From Rhodospirillaceae bacterium (GTDB lineage: Bacteria > Pseudomonadota > Alphaproteobacteria > UBA9219), in NCBI GenBank assembly GCA_003504035.1, contig DOBW01000184.1, positions 1 through 6,672 of the forward strand: DNA of 6,672 nucleotides, given 5' to 3'. Positions 1 through 6,306 of this stretch are shown piece after piece. The translations under genes were made by a program, and so were the position numbers. How positions within the stretch are numbered: position 1 is the stretch's first letter; each line of letters starts with the position of its first letter. A model generated the notes under the pieces. It worked only from the letters and a program-made list of their open reading frames with translations, had not been told where the DNA came from and ran no database searches.

Positions 1-1
1 C

Positions 2-1234
2 AACATTATTCGTCAGATCTATAAAAGCAAAACTCGTCAAGAGCGGCATGAAGAGTTGGTTGCTTTTGGTATTGCCGGTGGTGTCACACAAGTTCAAAAA
101 GCCCATGACATTGCAGGGGGCAAGGGTGCCATACACCTGAATGTTTTGTGGGAGATGGGTGGCGCCGAGCGTGTGCTTCACGGTATTTTGGAAGCAACAA
201 AGGGTCTTGTTCATGGTGTGACGTGTGGCGCGGGGATGCCTTACCGTATTTCGGAAATTGCCCAGAAATATAATGTTTATTATTATCCGATTGTTTCCTC
301 GGTGCGCGCGTTTCGTGCTTTGTGGTTACGTGCGTTTAATAAGGCTTCGGCCCTTTTGGGCGGTGTTGTGTATGAGGACCCTTGGTTGGCCGGTGGCCAC
401 AATGGCCTGTCAAACAGTGAAAACCCTTTGCAGCCTGAAGCTCCCTACCCGCGCGTTTTGGCGCTTCGTAAGCAGATGCGTGAGTACGGTTTGGATGAAA
501 CGCCTATCGTGATGGCTGGTGGTGTTTGGCAGCTTAGTGAGTGGGAGGATTGGATTGATAATCCCGAGCTTGGTCCCATTGTTTTTCAATTTGGAACGCG
601 CCCTCTTCTTACAAAAGAGAGCCCTATTCCTGACAACTGGAAAAAAAGGCTTACGACTATTAAAACGGGTGATGTTGCGCTGAATAAATTTTCGCCAACG
701 GGGTTTTATTCTTCGGCTGTGCGCAATGATTTTCTTGATACGCTTTATGCGCGTTCAGATCGCCAGATTGGTTATGCCGTTGAGGCCAACGGGAGCTTTA
801 CCGAAAGCTTCAAAACAGGTCCTGTAGGTAAACCGATTTTTATTCAAGGCGAAGATGCCTCCAAAGCGGAAGGCTGGAAATCTGCGGGCTTTACGACAGT
901 TTTACGTACGCCGGAAAGCACACTCATTTTTGTAACGCCGGAGGATGCGAAAAAGATTAAAGCCTCGCAAGCGGCTTGTATGGGTTGTCTTTCGCAGTGC
1001 CAGTTTTCAAACTGGTCTCAGCATGGACCTAATTATACAACGGGACGTATGGCTGATCCGCGCTCTTTTTGCATTCAGGAATCTTTGCAAAATGTTGCGC
1101 ATGAGGGAGATGTTGAAGACTTCCTCCTTTTTGCCGGACATAATGCTTATCGTTTTGGTGAAGATCCATTTTACAAGGATGGGTTTGTCCCTACAGTCAC
1201 GCAACTTGTCGAGCGGATTATGACAGGACAATAA
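2..1234 (+). CDS. Nitronate monooxygenase-like NAD(P)H-dependent flavin oxidoreductase, N-terminus cut by window edge
   Basis: The reading frame is open from base 2 to a TAA at 1232-1234, so the gene begins upstream; the in-frame TTG at 56 is not a credible start. The visible part is 410 codons. It resembles the nitronate monooxygenase (2-nitropropane dioxygenase) family: FMN TIM-barrel enzymes that oxidise alkyl nitronates or act as related flavin oxidoreductases in the cytosol. Support comes from AGGHNG at bases 389-406, whose His matches the family's catalytic position, the strand-end motif IVMAGGVW at 506-529, and FQFGTRP at 584-604, typical of the FMN phosphate-binding end of the barrel. 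The C-terminal extension carries a cysteine cluster (CxxCxxxC at 977-1000, another Cys at 1070-1072) outside the core barrel. Four bases separate it from murI, suggesting co-transcription. The family is fairly certain; the substrate is unknown, and many such proteins are annotated without tested nitronate activity. Confidence 0.85.
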   Translation, partial: NIIRQIYKSKTRQERHEELVAFGIAGGVTQVQKAHDIAGGKGAIHLNVLWEMGGAERVLHGILEATKGLVHGVTCGAGMPYRISEIAQKYNVYYYPIVSSVRAFRALWLRAFNKASALLGGVVYEDPWLAGGHNGLSNSENPLQPEAPYPRVLALRKQMREYGLDETPIVMAGGVWQLSEWEDWIDNPELGPIVFQFGTRPLLTKESPIPDNWKKRLTTIKTGDVALNKFSPTGFYSSAVRNDFLDTLYARSDRQIGYAVEANGSFTESFKTGPVGKPIFIQGEDASKAEGWKSAGFTTVLRTPESTLIFVTPEDAKKIKASQAACMGCLSQCQFSNWSQHGPNYTTGRMADPRSFCIQESLQNVAHEGDVEDFLLFAGHNAYRFGEDPFYKDGFVPTVTQLVERIMTGQ

Positions 1235-1238
1235 GAAT

Positions 1239-2051
1239 ATGAGCCAGAAGATCAAAAATCCTATAGGTGTTTTTGATTCCGGAATAGGCGGCTTGACCGT
1301 CTATCGTGCGTTGCGTGCGCAAATGCCGCACGAGTCTTTTATCTATCTTGGGGACACGGCGCGTTTGCCTTACGGTACAAAAAGTAAGGAAACAGTTTGC
1401 CGTTATGCCGAACGTGTTGCGCGCAAACTTTTTGAAGAAGAGATTAAGCTGCTTGTTGTGGCGTGTAATACAGCCTCTGCGGCAGCGTTGCCTTATTTGC
1501 GTGAGCTTTGGCCCGACATGCCGATTTTGGGTGTTGTCAAACCAGGAGTGCAAGCGGCGGTGGAGGCTTCAAAAACAGGGCGCGTTGTTGTCTTTGCAAC
1601 CGAAGGGACCATTCGTTCTGGCGCGTATCAGCGCGAGATTCAAAAACGAGCGCTAGATATGCAGGTGCAAGGCATTGCCTGTAATCTTCTTGTGTCGCTT
1701 GTCGAGGAAGGCTGGGGGGAGGGCGCAGAGGTCGATGGCATCTTAAAGCGCTATCTCAAACGAATCACTTTAGATAATTATGATGTGCTGGCTTTGGGCT
1801 GCACCCATTTTCCGGTTTTGATACCTGCGTTAAGGTCTTTGTTGCCGCCAGAGGTTGCCCTGATCGACAGTGCCGAGACAACTGCACTGGCGGCTAAGCG
1901 GTATTTACAGGAAAATAAGCTTGAAAATGGCTCTTCGGTGGCGGGAAGAGACCGTTTTCTCGTGACGGACTGTGCCGAGCGTTTTCGTGCCTTGGCGCCT
2001 CTTTTTCTGGGGGGAAGGGATGTCGATGGGGTTGATTTTATTGCGCTGTAG
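1239..2051 (+). CDS. murI: Glutamate racemase MurI
   Basis: This cofactor-independent racemase interconverts L- and D-glutamate in the cytosol and supplies D-Glu for the peptidoglycan stem peptide. The 270-residue length is normal for the family. The N-terminal IGVFDSGIGGLTV (residues 9-21) is the family signature. The two catalytic cysteines are present: Cys76 in VVACNTAS and Cys188 in LALGCTHFP. GDTARLPYG (38-46) is the conserved substrate-loop segment. Residues 147-157 (ACNLLVSLVEE) correspond to the usual ACPxxVxLIE stretch, with Asn where Pro is common, a mild deviation. The ATG at 1239 is chosen because the family motif begins nine residues later; an AGGA at 1225-1228 is a modest ribosome-binding site inside the end of the preceding gene. 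The four-base gap to the upstream oxidoreductase suggests one transcript. Confidence 0.97.
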   Translation: MSQKIKNPIGVFDSGIGGLTVYRALRAQMPHESFIYLGDTARLPYGTKSKETVCRYAERVARKLFEEEIKLLVVACNTASAAALPYLRELWPDMPILGVVKPGVQAAVEASKTGRVVVFATEGTIRSGAYQREIQKRALDMQVQGIACNLLVSLVEEGWGEGAEVDGILKRYLKRITLDNYDVLALGCTHFPVLIPALRSLLPPEVALIDSAETTALAAKRYLQENKLENGSSVAGRDRFLVTDCAERFRALAPLFLGGRDVDGVDFIAL

Positions 2052-2085
2052 CCTTGAAGCTATTTATTTGTTATCCCCTTGAAGC
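2052..2085 (+). repeat. Short direct repeat in the murI-dnaN gap
   Basis: CCTTGAAGC occurs at 2052-2060 and again at 2077-2085, 25 bases start to start. The two exact nine-base copies sit upstream of dnaN where a regulator could bind, but chance is a real possibility. No good -35/-10 pair was found with either copy. Confidence 0.3.
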
Positions 2086-2117
2086 AGAAGAATCATGCTA
2101 CTCTTTGCTACCCTGAT

Positions 2118-2123
2118 AAGAGG
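2118..2123 (+). promoter_or_regulatory. Ribosome-binding site that fixes the dnaN start
   Basis: AAGAGG lies nine bases before the ATG at 2133. This supports 2133 over the in-frame TTG at 2079, which would add 18 residues with no match to the normal clamp N-terminus. Confidence 0.7.
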
Positions 2124-2132
2124 CTTTGTCTT

Positions 2133-3248
2133 ATGAAAATTACGCTTGAACGCACTTCTCTTTTAAAAATTCTAAGCCATGTCCAAAGTGTTGTGGAAAA
2201 ACGCAACACGATTCCTATTCTGGCCAATGTGCTCATCCACGCAGAAGGATCTGAAGTTTCTTTTGTTGCAACGGATATGGAAATTGAGGTCAACGAAACG
2301 GTCTCTGCCGATGTGGCGAAGTCAGGTTCCATTACGGCACCTGCCCATACACTTTATGAAATTGTCCGCAAGCTCCCAGAAGGCGCGCAGGTTGAGCTTA
2401 ATGCGGGTGCTGGTGGGCAGCTTGTTTTGTCGTCTGGACGTTCTCAGTTCAAGCTTGGCTGTTTGCCTACTGAAGATTTTCCCAAGATGCCTGATGGTAA
2501 TTACAAGCACAGCTTCTCCATTGGTGCTGAAGAAACCCGTGTTTTGATTGATAGCACGCGTTTTGCCATCTCGATGGAAGAGACGCGCTATTATCTCAAC
2601 GGTATTTATCTTCATGCCACAAAGGCTGACAATGTTGCTGTGTTGCGTGCTGTTGCTACCGATGGTCATCGTTTAGCTCTTCTCGAAATGCCTGCACCTA
2701 AAGGATCCAAGGGACTTGATGGCATTATTGTGCCGCGCAAAACGGTAGGCGAGGTGCGTAAGCTTGTTGATGAAATATCTTCTTCGGTTGAGATCAGCCT
2801 TTCGGATTCGAAGGTACGCTTTACGTTTGGTGATGTTGTCATTACCTCAAAATTGATTGATGGCACCTTCCCCGACTATTCACGCGTTATTCCAGAAGGG
2901 AATGAACAAATCTTGATGACCGATGCGCGCATTTTTGCTGCTGCCGTGGATCGTGTGGCAACGATTTCGAGTGAAAAATCACGTGCCATAAAACTAACTC
3001 TTTCTTCAGGTCAGATGGTTCTCAGCGCTAATGCGCCAGAAGCAGGAAGCGCTAATGAAGAATTAGAAGTTAATTACGATGGTGAGCCAATGGAAATTGG
3101 TTTCAACGCGCGTTACTTGCTGGACATCTTGCAACAAATCAAAGGTGAGGGCGTTCGCTTTGCTTTGGCGGATTCCTCTGCGCCTGCAGTTGTTCAGGAC
3201 ACGGCGGATGGGACGGCACTATATGTTCTTATGCCGATGCGCGTCTAG
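2133..3248 (+). CDS. dnaN: DNA polymerase III beta subunit (sliding clamp) DnaN
   Basis: The clamp forms a ring-shaped dimer around DNA and tethers DNA polymerase III and many repair proteins. From the ATG at 2133 the product has 371 residues, close to the family norm of about 370. The N-terminus MKITLERTSLLK matches the family's MKxxxxRxxLL start. Three clamp domains fit roughly at 1-120, 127-250 and 251-371. Recognisable motifs are LPTEDFPKMP in domain I, ATDGHRLA at 175-182 in domain II, DGTFPDYSRVIP from 243 at the start of domain III, and the terminal MPMRV, matching the family's MPMR(L/V) end that helps form the partner-binding pocket. The TAG stop at 3246-3248 shares its last base with the palindromic element that follows. 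recF comes next, as in the classic replication cluster. An 81-bp gap separates it from murI; no convincing promoter was found there. Confidence 0.97.
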   Translation: MKITLERTSLLKILSHVQSVVEKRNTIPILANVLIHAEGSEVSFVATDMEIEVNETVSADVAKSGSITAPAHTLYEIVRKLPEGAQVELNAGAGGQLVLSSGRSQFKLGCLPTEDFPKMPDGNYKHSFSIGAEETRVLIDSTRFAISMEETRYYLNGIYLHATKADNVAVLRAVATDGHRLALLEMPAPKGSKGLDGIIVPRKTVGEVRKLVDEISSSVEISLSDSKVRFTFGDVVITSKLIDGTFPDYSRVIPEGNEQILMTDARIFAAAVDRVATISSEKSRAIKLTLSSGQMVLSANAPEAGSANEELEVNYDGEPMEIGFNARYLLDILQQIKGEGVRFALADSSAPAVVQDTADGTALYVLMPMRV

Positions 3249-3369
3249 AAAGTGCGTATATTGGGCTGCAAATTGGGTTTTCCTGCGCTTCCGGTGCTCA
3301 CGTACCCAAAAGTACGCTGCGCTCCGGTTCTCGGAATACGCCAATTTTCGCCTCAATCTCCGCACTTTC
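3248..3369 (+). repeat. Long imperfect palindrome (~122 bp) between dnaN and recF, MITE- or REP-like
   Basis: Nearly the whole stretch folds on itself. The outer stem GAAAGTGCG (3248-3256) pairs perfectly with CGCACTTTC (3361-3369). Further in, AAATTGG (3270-3276) pairs with CCAATTT (3341-3347), GT and TTCC (3277-3283) pair with GGAA and AC (3333-3339), and CCGG..GC..CA-CGTAC (3291-3305) pairs with GTACG-TG..GC..CCGG (3312-3327, one bulged C at 3317). The apical loop is CCAAAA (3306-3311). By hand count about 44 pairs form, two of them G-T, over two 58-base arms. Such a full-length hairpin next to a stop codon is typical of dispersed non-autonomous palindromic elements. No transposase or target-site duplication was seen, so the class is inferred. 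It may also act on the 3' end of the dnaN message. Confidence 0.8.
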
Positions 3370-3408
3370 CGGAAAGGCTGCGTGCATTGGGCTGCAAATT
3401 GGATTTTT
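3341..3408 (+). terminator. Alternative hairpin plus T-run directly upstream of recF (possible terminator or attenuator)
   Basis: The right arm of the palindrome (3341-3368) can also pair with the second left-arm copy (3373-3402). CTTT/AAAG closes a CCGG loop, CGCA pairs with TGCG across a GC bulge, and CAAT, then CCAATTT, pair further out. The stem ends at 3402 and is followed by A and five Ts (3404-3408), resembling an intrinsic terminator. It excludes the larger hairpin at 3248-3369 because both use the same arm. The stem contains mismatches and the T-run is short, so termination is a hypothesis. Confidence 0.35.
3371..3407 (+). repeat. Partial second copy of the palindrome's left arm
   Basis: Bases 3379-3407 repeat 3253-3281 directly, with 26 of 29 positions identical, including an exact 17-base core ATTGGGCTGCAAATTGG. 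The match extends leftward through GAAAG with a two-base GC insertion. Only the left arm is present, so this looks like a truncated second unit of the same element. It ends six bases before the recF ATG and therefore forms most of the recF leader. Confidence 0.8.
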
Positions 3409-3413
3409 AAAAC

Positions 3414-4595
3414 ATGACATTTACAGCTCAGCTTCTTTCTTCTCAGATCTCTGATTGTCAATCCCCGACTCCTACTTTATCCCTTCGTCAACTCACGCTT
3501 TTTAATTTTCGCAATTATGGTGATCTGAGGCTCGTTCTTGATGCGTCTCCGGTTGTGTTGACTGGCCCGAACGGAAGCGGCAAAACCAATCTTCTTGAGG
3601 CCGTGAGTTTGCTCGTTCCGGGGCGAGGTCTTTCTCGTGCTGTTTCTTCTCAGTGGCAAAATCAGCGTGCCTCTACGCCGTGGGCTGTCGCTGCGCATCT
3701 CGATACACCTGAAGGTGAAACGCTCATTGGAACGGGCCGTAATCCACTTGATCCTCAAAATGATCGTCGCGTGGTTCAGATTGATGGTATGCCTGTGCGT
3801 TCGCAGCAAGCTTTGGCCGAGCATGTTGCCATGACATGGATTACACCTGATTTGGATCGTGTACTGGCCAATGGTCCTTCTGCGCGTCGTAGGCTTTTGG
3901 ATCGCATGGCCTATAGTTTTGATCCGTCGCATATAGGGCGCGTTCATCGTTATGACAAAGCTCTGCGCGGACGGCTTCGACTCTTGCGTGACGGTGTTAC
4001 GGACGCGGCATGGCTGGCGGCGTTGGAGGATGAAATGGCACGCACGGGCGTAGCGATTGCGGCAGCACGCCGTCATTTGCTTGATCGTCTCCGCAGCGCC
4101 ATCAGCGAAACGCAAAGTGTGTTTCCGCGTGCCTTGCTAACCTTGCGCGGTGCGGTTGAAGAAAAACTGGAAAATCAGCCCGCTTTGCTTGTCGAGGATT
4201 TCTTGCGTGACGAGCTGGCTAAGGCGCGGATTGATGATTCTCAAAATGGTACCTGTAGCGTTGGGCCGCATCGCAGTGATTTGGAGGTTATTCATCAAGC
4301 GCACCATTGTCCGGCGGATATGTGTTCGACAGGGGAACAAAAAGCGCTCTTGGTGGCCATGATGCTCGCTTATGTCCGTACCTTGGCGAAGGTACGTCAG
4401 ATGAAGCCGCTTTTCCTTCTTGATGATATAACGGCGCATATGGATCACTATCGCCGTGAGGCTTTGTTCGAGGAAATTCTTGCCCTCGGCCTTCAGGCGT
4501 GGATGACAGGAACGGATGCAGCGGATTTTGAACCGTTCTTATCTCAATCCCAGCATTTTTCTGTCGAAGAAGCTGTTGTTACCTCCTTGAATTAA
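3414..4595 (+). CDS. recF: DNA replication and repair protein RecF
   Basis: RecF is an SMC/ABC-type ATPase that binds gapped DNA and, with RecO and RecR, helps load RecA for gap repair. Length is 393 residues, typical for alphaproteobacterial RecF. The family start LRQLTLFNFRNY lies at 24-35. Walker A is GPNGSGKTN at 51-59. VGPHRSDLEV begins at 283 and is a conserved RecF block. The ABC signature STGEQKALL begins at 305. Walker B is PLFLLDD at 332-338, followed by ITAHMD (D-loop) at 339-344. The ATG at 3414 is the only possible start: an in-frame TAA lies at 3408-3410, and no ATG, GTG or TTG occurs in frame before the conserved region. This leaves about 20 residues of poorly conserved N-terminal extension. 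The ribosome-binding site is weak (GGA at 3401-3403) and lies inside the repeat copy. dnaN is upstream, separated by the palindromic element. Confidence 0.96.
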   Translation: MTFTAQLLSSQISDCQSPTPTLSLRQLTLFNFRNYGDLRLVLDASPVVLTGPNGSGKTNLLEAVSLLVPGRGLSRAVSSQWQNQRASTPWAVAAHLDTPEGETLIGTGRNPLDPQNDRRVVQIDGMPVRSQQALAEHVAMTWITPDLDRVLANGPSARRRLLDRMAYSFDPSHIGRVHRYDKALRGRLRLLRDGVTDAAWLAALEDEMARTGVAIAAARRHLLDRLRSAISETQSVFPRALLTLRGAVEEKLENQPALLVEDFLRDELAKARIDDSQNGTCSVGPHRSDLEVIHQAHHCPADMCSTGEQKALLVAMMLAYVRTLAKVRQMKPLFLLDDITAHMDHYRREALFEEILALGLQAWMTGTDAADFEPFLSQSQHFSVEEAVVTSLN

Positions 4596-4648
4596 AAGCC
4601 TCAATAGCTTAGTGTAGAAGTGCCGCTAAACCCCCAATTTGAACAAAC

Positions 4649-5602
4649 ATGGACATTTACCTTCCTATTGCTGAAATATCCACTAATGCCTTGTGGCTTT
4701 TGGTGCTTGGGGCGGTTGCTGGCTTTCTTTCCGGTCTTTTTGGGGTTGGCGGAGGGTTCATCCTTACACCACTTCTTACCTTCATGGGTGTTCCGCCGAC
4801 AATTGCTGTGGGAACGCAGGCTAATCAGCTTGCCGGAACCAGTTTGTCTGGTGCGATTGCTCAATGGCGGCGGCATAGCATTGATCTCAAAATGGGAACG
4901 GTTTTGATGCTGGGCAGTTTTGTCGGCACCGGTGTTGGCGTTCAGATATTTTCTTGGCTTGAGCAGGTTGGACAAGTCAATCTGGTGATTAAGTTTAGTT
5001 ATGTCCTGCTTCTTTCTGTTGTGGGCGTTATTATGTTCATAGAAAGTGCTCCAAACCTTCTCAAAAAGGCTGCGCGTATCAGGAAGACATCCTCCAAACC
5101 GCGTGAAGAACCGATCATGGACGAACGTGGCGTAAGGATGGGGTGGCACGCGACAAGTTCTTGGGGGATAACGTTTCCTGAATCTAATCTTCGCCTTAGT
5201 GCAACGCTTCCTTTGGGTATAGGTTTTGTTGGTGGTGTCTTGGTTGGCTTGCTTGGTATTGGTGGCGGTTTTGTTATGGTTCCGGCAATGATTTATATTT
5301 TGCACATGCCTCCTTCGCTGGTGAATGGCACGTCACTTTTTCAGATTGTTTTTACAACAATCTTGGCTACAGTATTGCAGGCTGTTTCAAACCAGAGTGT
5401 TGATCTTGTCCTTGCGCTCATTCTTCTTCTCGGCAGTGTTGTGGCTGTTCCTTTTGGAACGCGCTTGGCTACGCGGCTTAAACCTGAAGTTGCACGTTTT
5501 TTGATGTCGATGATCGTCTTGGCTGTTGTCTTTAAGCTGGTTTATGATTTGCTTGTCATGCCGGATCAGCTTTTTTCTGTTGATATGAGGAAACTCATAT
5601 GA
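4649..5602 (+). CDS. TauE/SafE family permease (sulfite exporter-like, DUF81)
   Basis: This is a polytopic inner-membrane protein of 317 residues. Known relatives export sulfite, sulfoacetate or other organosulfur anions, but most members have no assigned substrate. It shows the internal duplication typical of the family: GFLSGLFGVGGGFILTP at 25-41 is echoed by GVLVGLLGIGGGFVMVP at 196-212. About eight or nine hydrophobic segments are visible, roughly at 13-34, 36-50, 83-100, 110-131, 186-210, 225-250, 255-275 and 285-305. The halves are joined by a hydrophilic, charged linker at about 132-184. The ATG at 4649 is the first start giving the hydrophobic N-terminus; no good Shine-Dalgarno precedes it. 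Its stop overlaps the next start by four bases (ATGA, 5599-5602), so it is translationally coupled to the TIGR02186 gene. Family assignment is secure; the substrate is not. Confidence 0.9.
   Translation: MDIYLPIAEISTNALWLLVLGAVAGFLSGLFGVGGGFILTPLLTFMGVPPTIAVGTQANQLAGTSLSGAIAQWRRHSIDLKMGTVLMLGSFVGTGVGVQIFSWLEQVGQVNLVIKFSYVLLLSVVGVIMFIESAPNLLKKAARIRKTSSKPREEPIMDERGVRMGWHATSSWGITFPESNLRLSATLPLGIGFVGGVLVGLLGIGGGFVMVPAMIYILHMPPSLVNGTSLFQIVFTTILATVLQAVSNQSVDLVLALILLLGSVVAVPFGTRLATRLKPEVARFLMSMIVLAVVFKLVYDLLVMPDQLFSVDMRKLI
5587..5592 (+). promoter_or_regulatory. Strong ribosome-binding site for the TIGR02186 gene
   Basis: GAGGAA lies inside the end of the permease gene, six to eight bases before the ATG at 5599, which overlaps the permease stop. 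It supports both this start and coupled translation. Confidence 0.7.
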
Positions 5603-6306
5603 AAAAGCTTATCCTCATTCTTTGTTTTTTTCTTATTGCTATGCCTGTACAAGCAGGGCGAAAGGTTGTGGCTGATCTTTCAGATGATTTTGTCGCTGTG
5701 TCAGAGGGCTTTAGTGGTGCGCGTATAACGGTGTTCGGGGCACTTCGTGGAGCGTCAGATATTGCGCTTGTGATTGAGGGCCCTGCTGCGGATGCGCATG
5801 TCCGTGCTAAAAAGAAAGTTTTGGGTGTTTGGGTCAATGGTGGGGCGACGGTTCTTAAAGATGTTCCAGCTTTTTATGCCGTAGCAACCTCTCGTCCCAT
5901 TGAAGAGATGGTCAGTAAATCAATGGCCAAAAAATATAAATTAGGGACAGATGAAATTCTTCCCGACACGAAAGAGGCTAAGGGATTCTTAGCCGTCAAA
6001 AAAGAGCAGAATCTCTATCAGTATTTGCCGAGGGGCGTCAGGATTCTGGAATGGAAACTTTTCAGAGTCGATATTGATCTGCCTGCAAATATACCAATTG
6101 GTGCTTATAAAGCGCATATCTATGAGTTTATTAATGGCCATTTCTTTGCTTCGCGCACGTCACCCCTTAAAGTAGGGCAGGTCGGGACAGGCGCACAGCT
6201 TAACAAAATGGCGCATGATGAACCTGCTTTATATGCTTTCTTTGCGCTTGTTCTGGCACTGGGTATTGGTGCGGCAGCAGCGTATGTTTTTAGAAAGGTT
6301 TCATGA
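5599..6306 (+). CDS. TIGR02186 family membrane-anchored extracytoplasmic protein
   Basis: The 235-residue product matches my recollection of the TIGR02186 family, an uncharacterised group found mainly in alphaproteobacteria. Residues 1-19 form a signal peptide: two lysines, a hydrophobic core, then VQA before Gly20. One C-terminal transmembrane segment spans about 210-231 and is followed by RKVS, placing the bulk of the protein in the periplasm. The body begins with a DLSDDFVAVSEGFSG segment and FGALRG, continues with VLGVWVNGG and VPAFYAVATSRPIEE, and has the beta-rich look of an adhesion- or chaperone-like fold; no catalytic motif is apparent. It overlaps the upstream permease and the downstream Usp gene by four bases each. 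The context suggests an accessory subunit of the permease, but this is inference. Confidence 0.85.
   Translation: MKKLILILCFFLIAMPVQAGRKVVADLSDDFVAVSEGFSGARITVFGALRGASDIALVIEGPAADAHVRAKKKVLGVWVNGGATVLKDVPAFYAVATSRPIEEMVSKSMAKKYKLGTDEILPDTKEAKGFLAVKKEQNLYQYLPRGVRILEWKLFRVDIDLPANIPIGAYKAHIYEFINGHFFASRTSPLKVGQVGTGAQLNKMAHDEPALYAFFALVLALGIGAAAAYVFRKVS
6292..6298 (+). promoter_or_regulatory. Ribosome-binding site for the usp gene
   Basis: AGAAAGG lies four bases before the ATG at 6303 and seven before the adjacent in-frame ATG at 6306. The spacing favours the second ATG as the main start. Confidence 0.55.

Noticed and set aside
2083..2109. Small hairpin before dnaN (AGCA-G-AAGA pairing with TCTTTGCT)
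   Set aside because: Eight pairs with a bulge and a ten-base loop, not followed by a T-run; too weak to call a terminator or regulatory RNA.
2079..2132. In-frame TTG at 2079 as the dnaN start
   Set aside because: The added 18 residues do not resemble clamp N-termini, while ATG 2133 has a good ribosome-binding site and the canonical MKITLER start.
3253..3407. CRISPR-like pair of repeats
   Set aside because: There are only two copies, the second partial, and the sequence between them is the other arm of a palindrome instead of a unique spacer.
3079..3417. Open frame on the + strand crossing the end of dnaN and the palindrome as a possible small gene
   Set aside because: It starts inside dnaN in another frame, and its only pattern is the translated DNA repeat. 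It is treated as a property of the repeat.
3477..4115. Open frame on the - strand (212 codons) opposite recF
   Set aside because: recF is unambiguous on the + strand, and the antisense translation is Arg/Thr-rich without any family resemblance.
4588..4615. Possible promoter before the TauE/SafE gene (TTGAAT, 16 bases, TAGTGT)
   Set aside because: Only 4/6 and 3/6 matches to the sigma-70 consensus; not distinguishable from chance, although some promoter in this 53-bp gap is plausible.
4601..5305. Long open frame on the - strand (234 codons)
   Set aside because: It lies opposite the well-supported TauE/SafE gene, and its translation is low-complexity, rich in Lys, Arg, Asn and His, with no recognisable domain.
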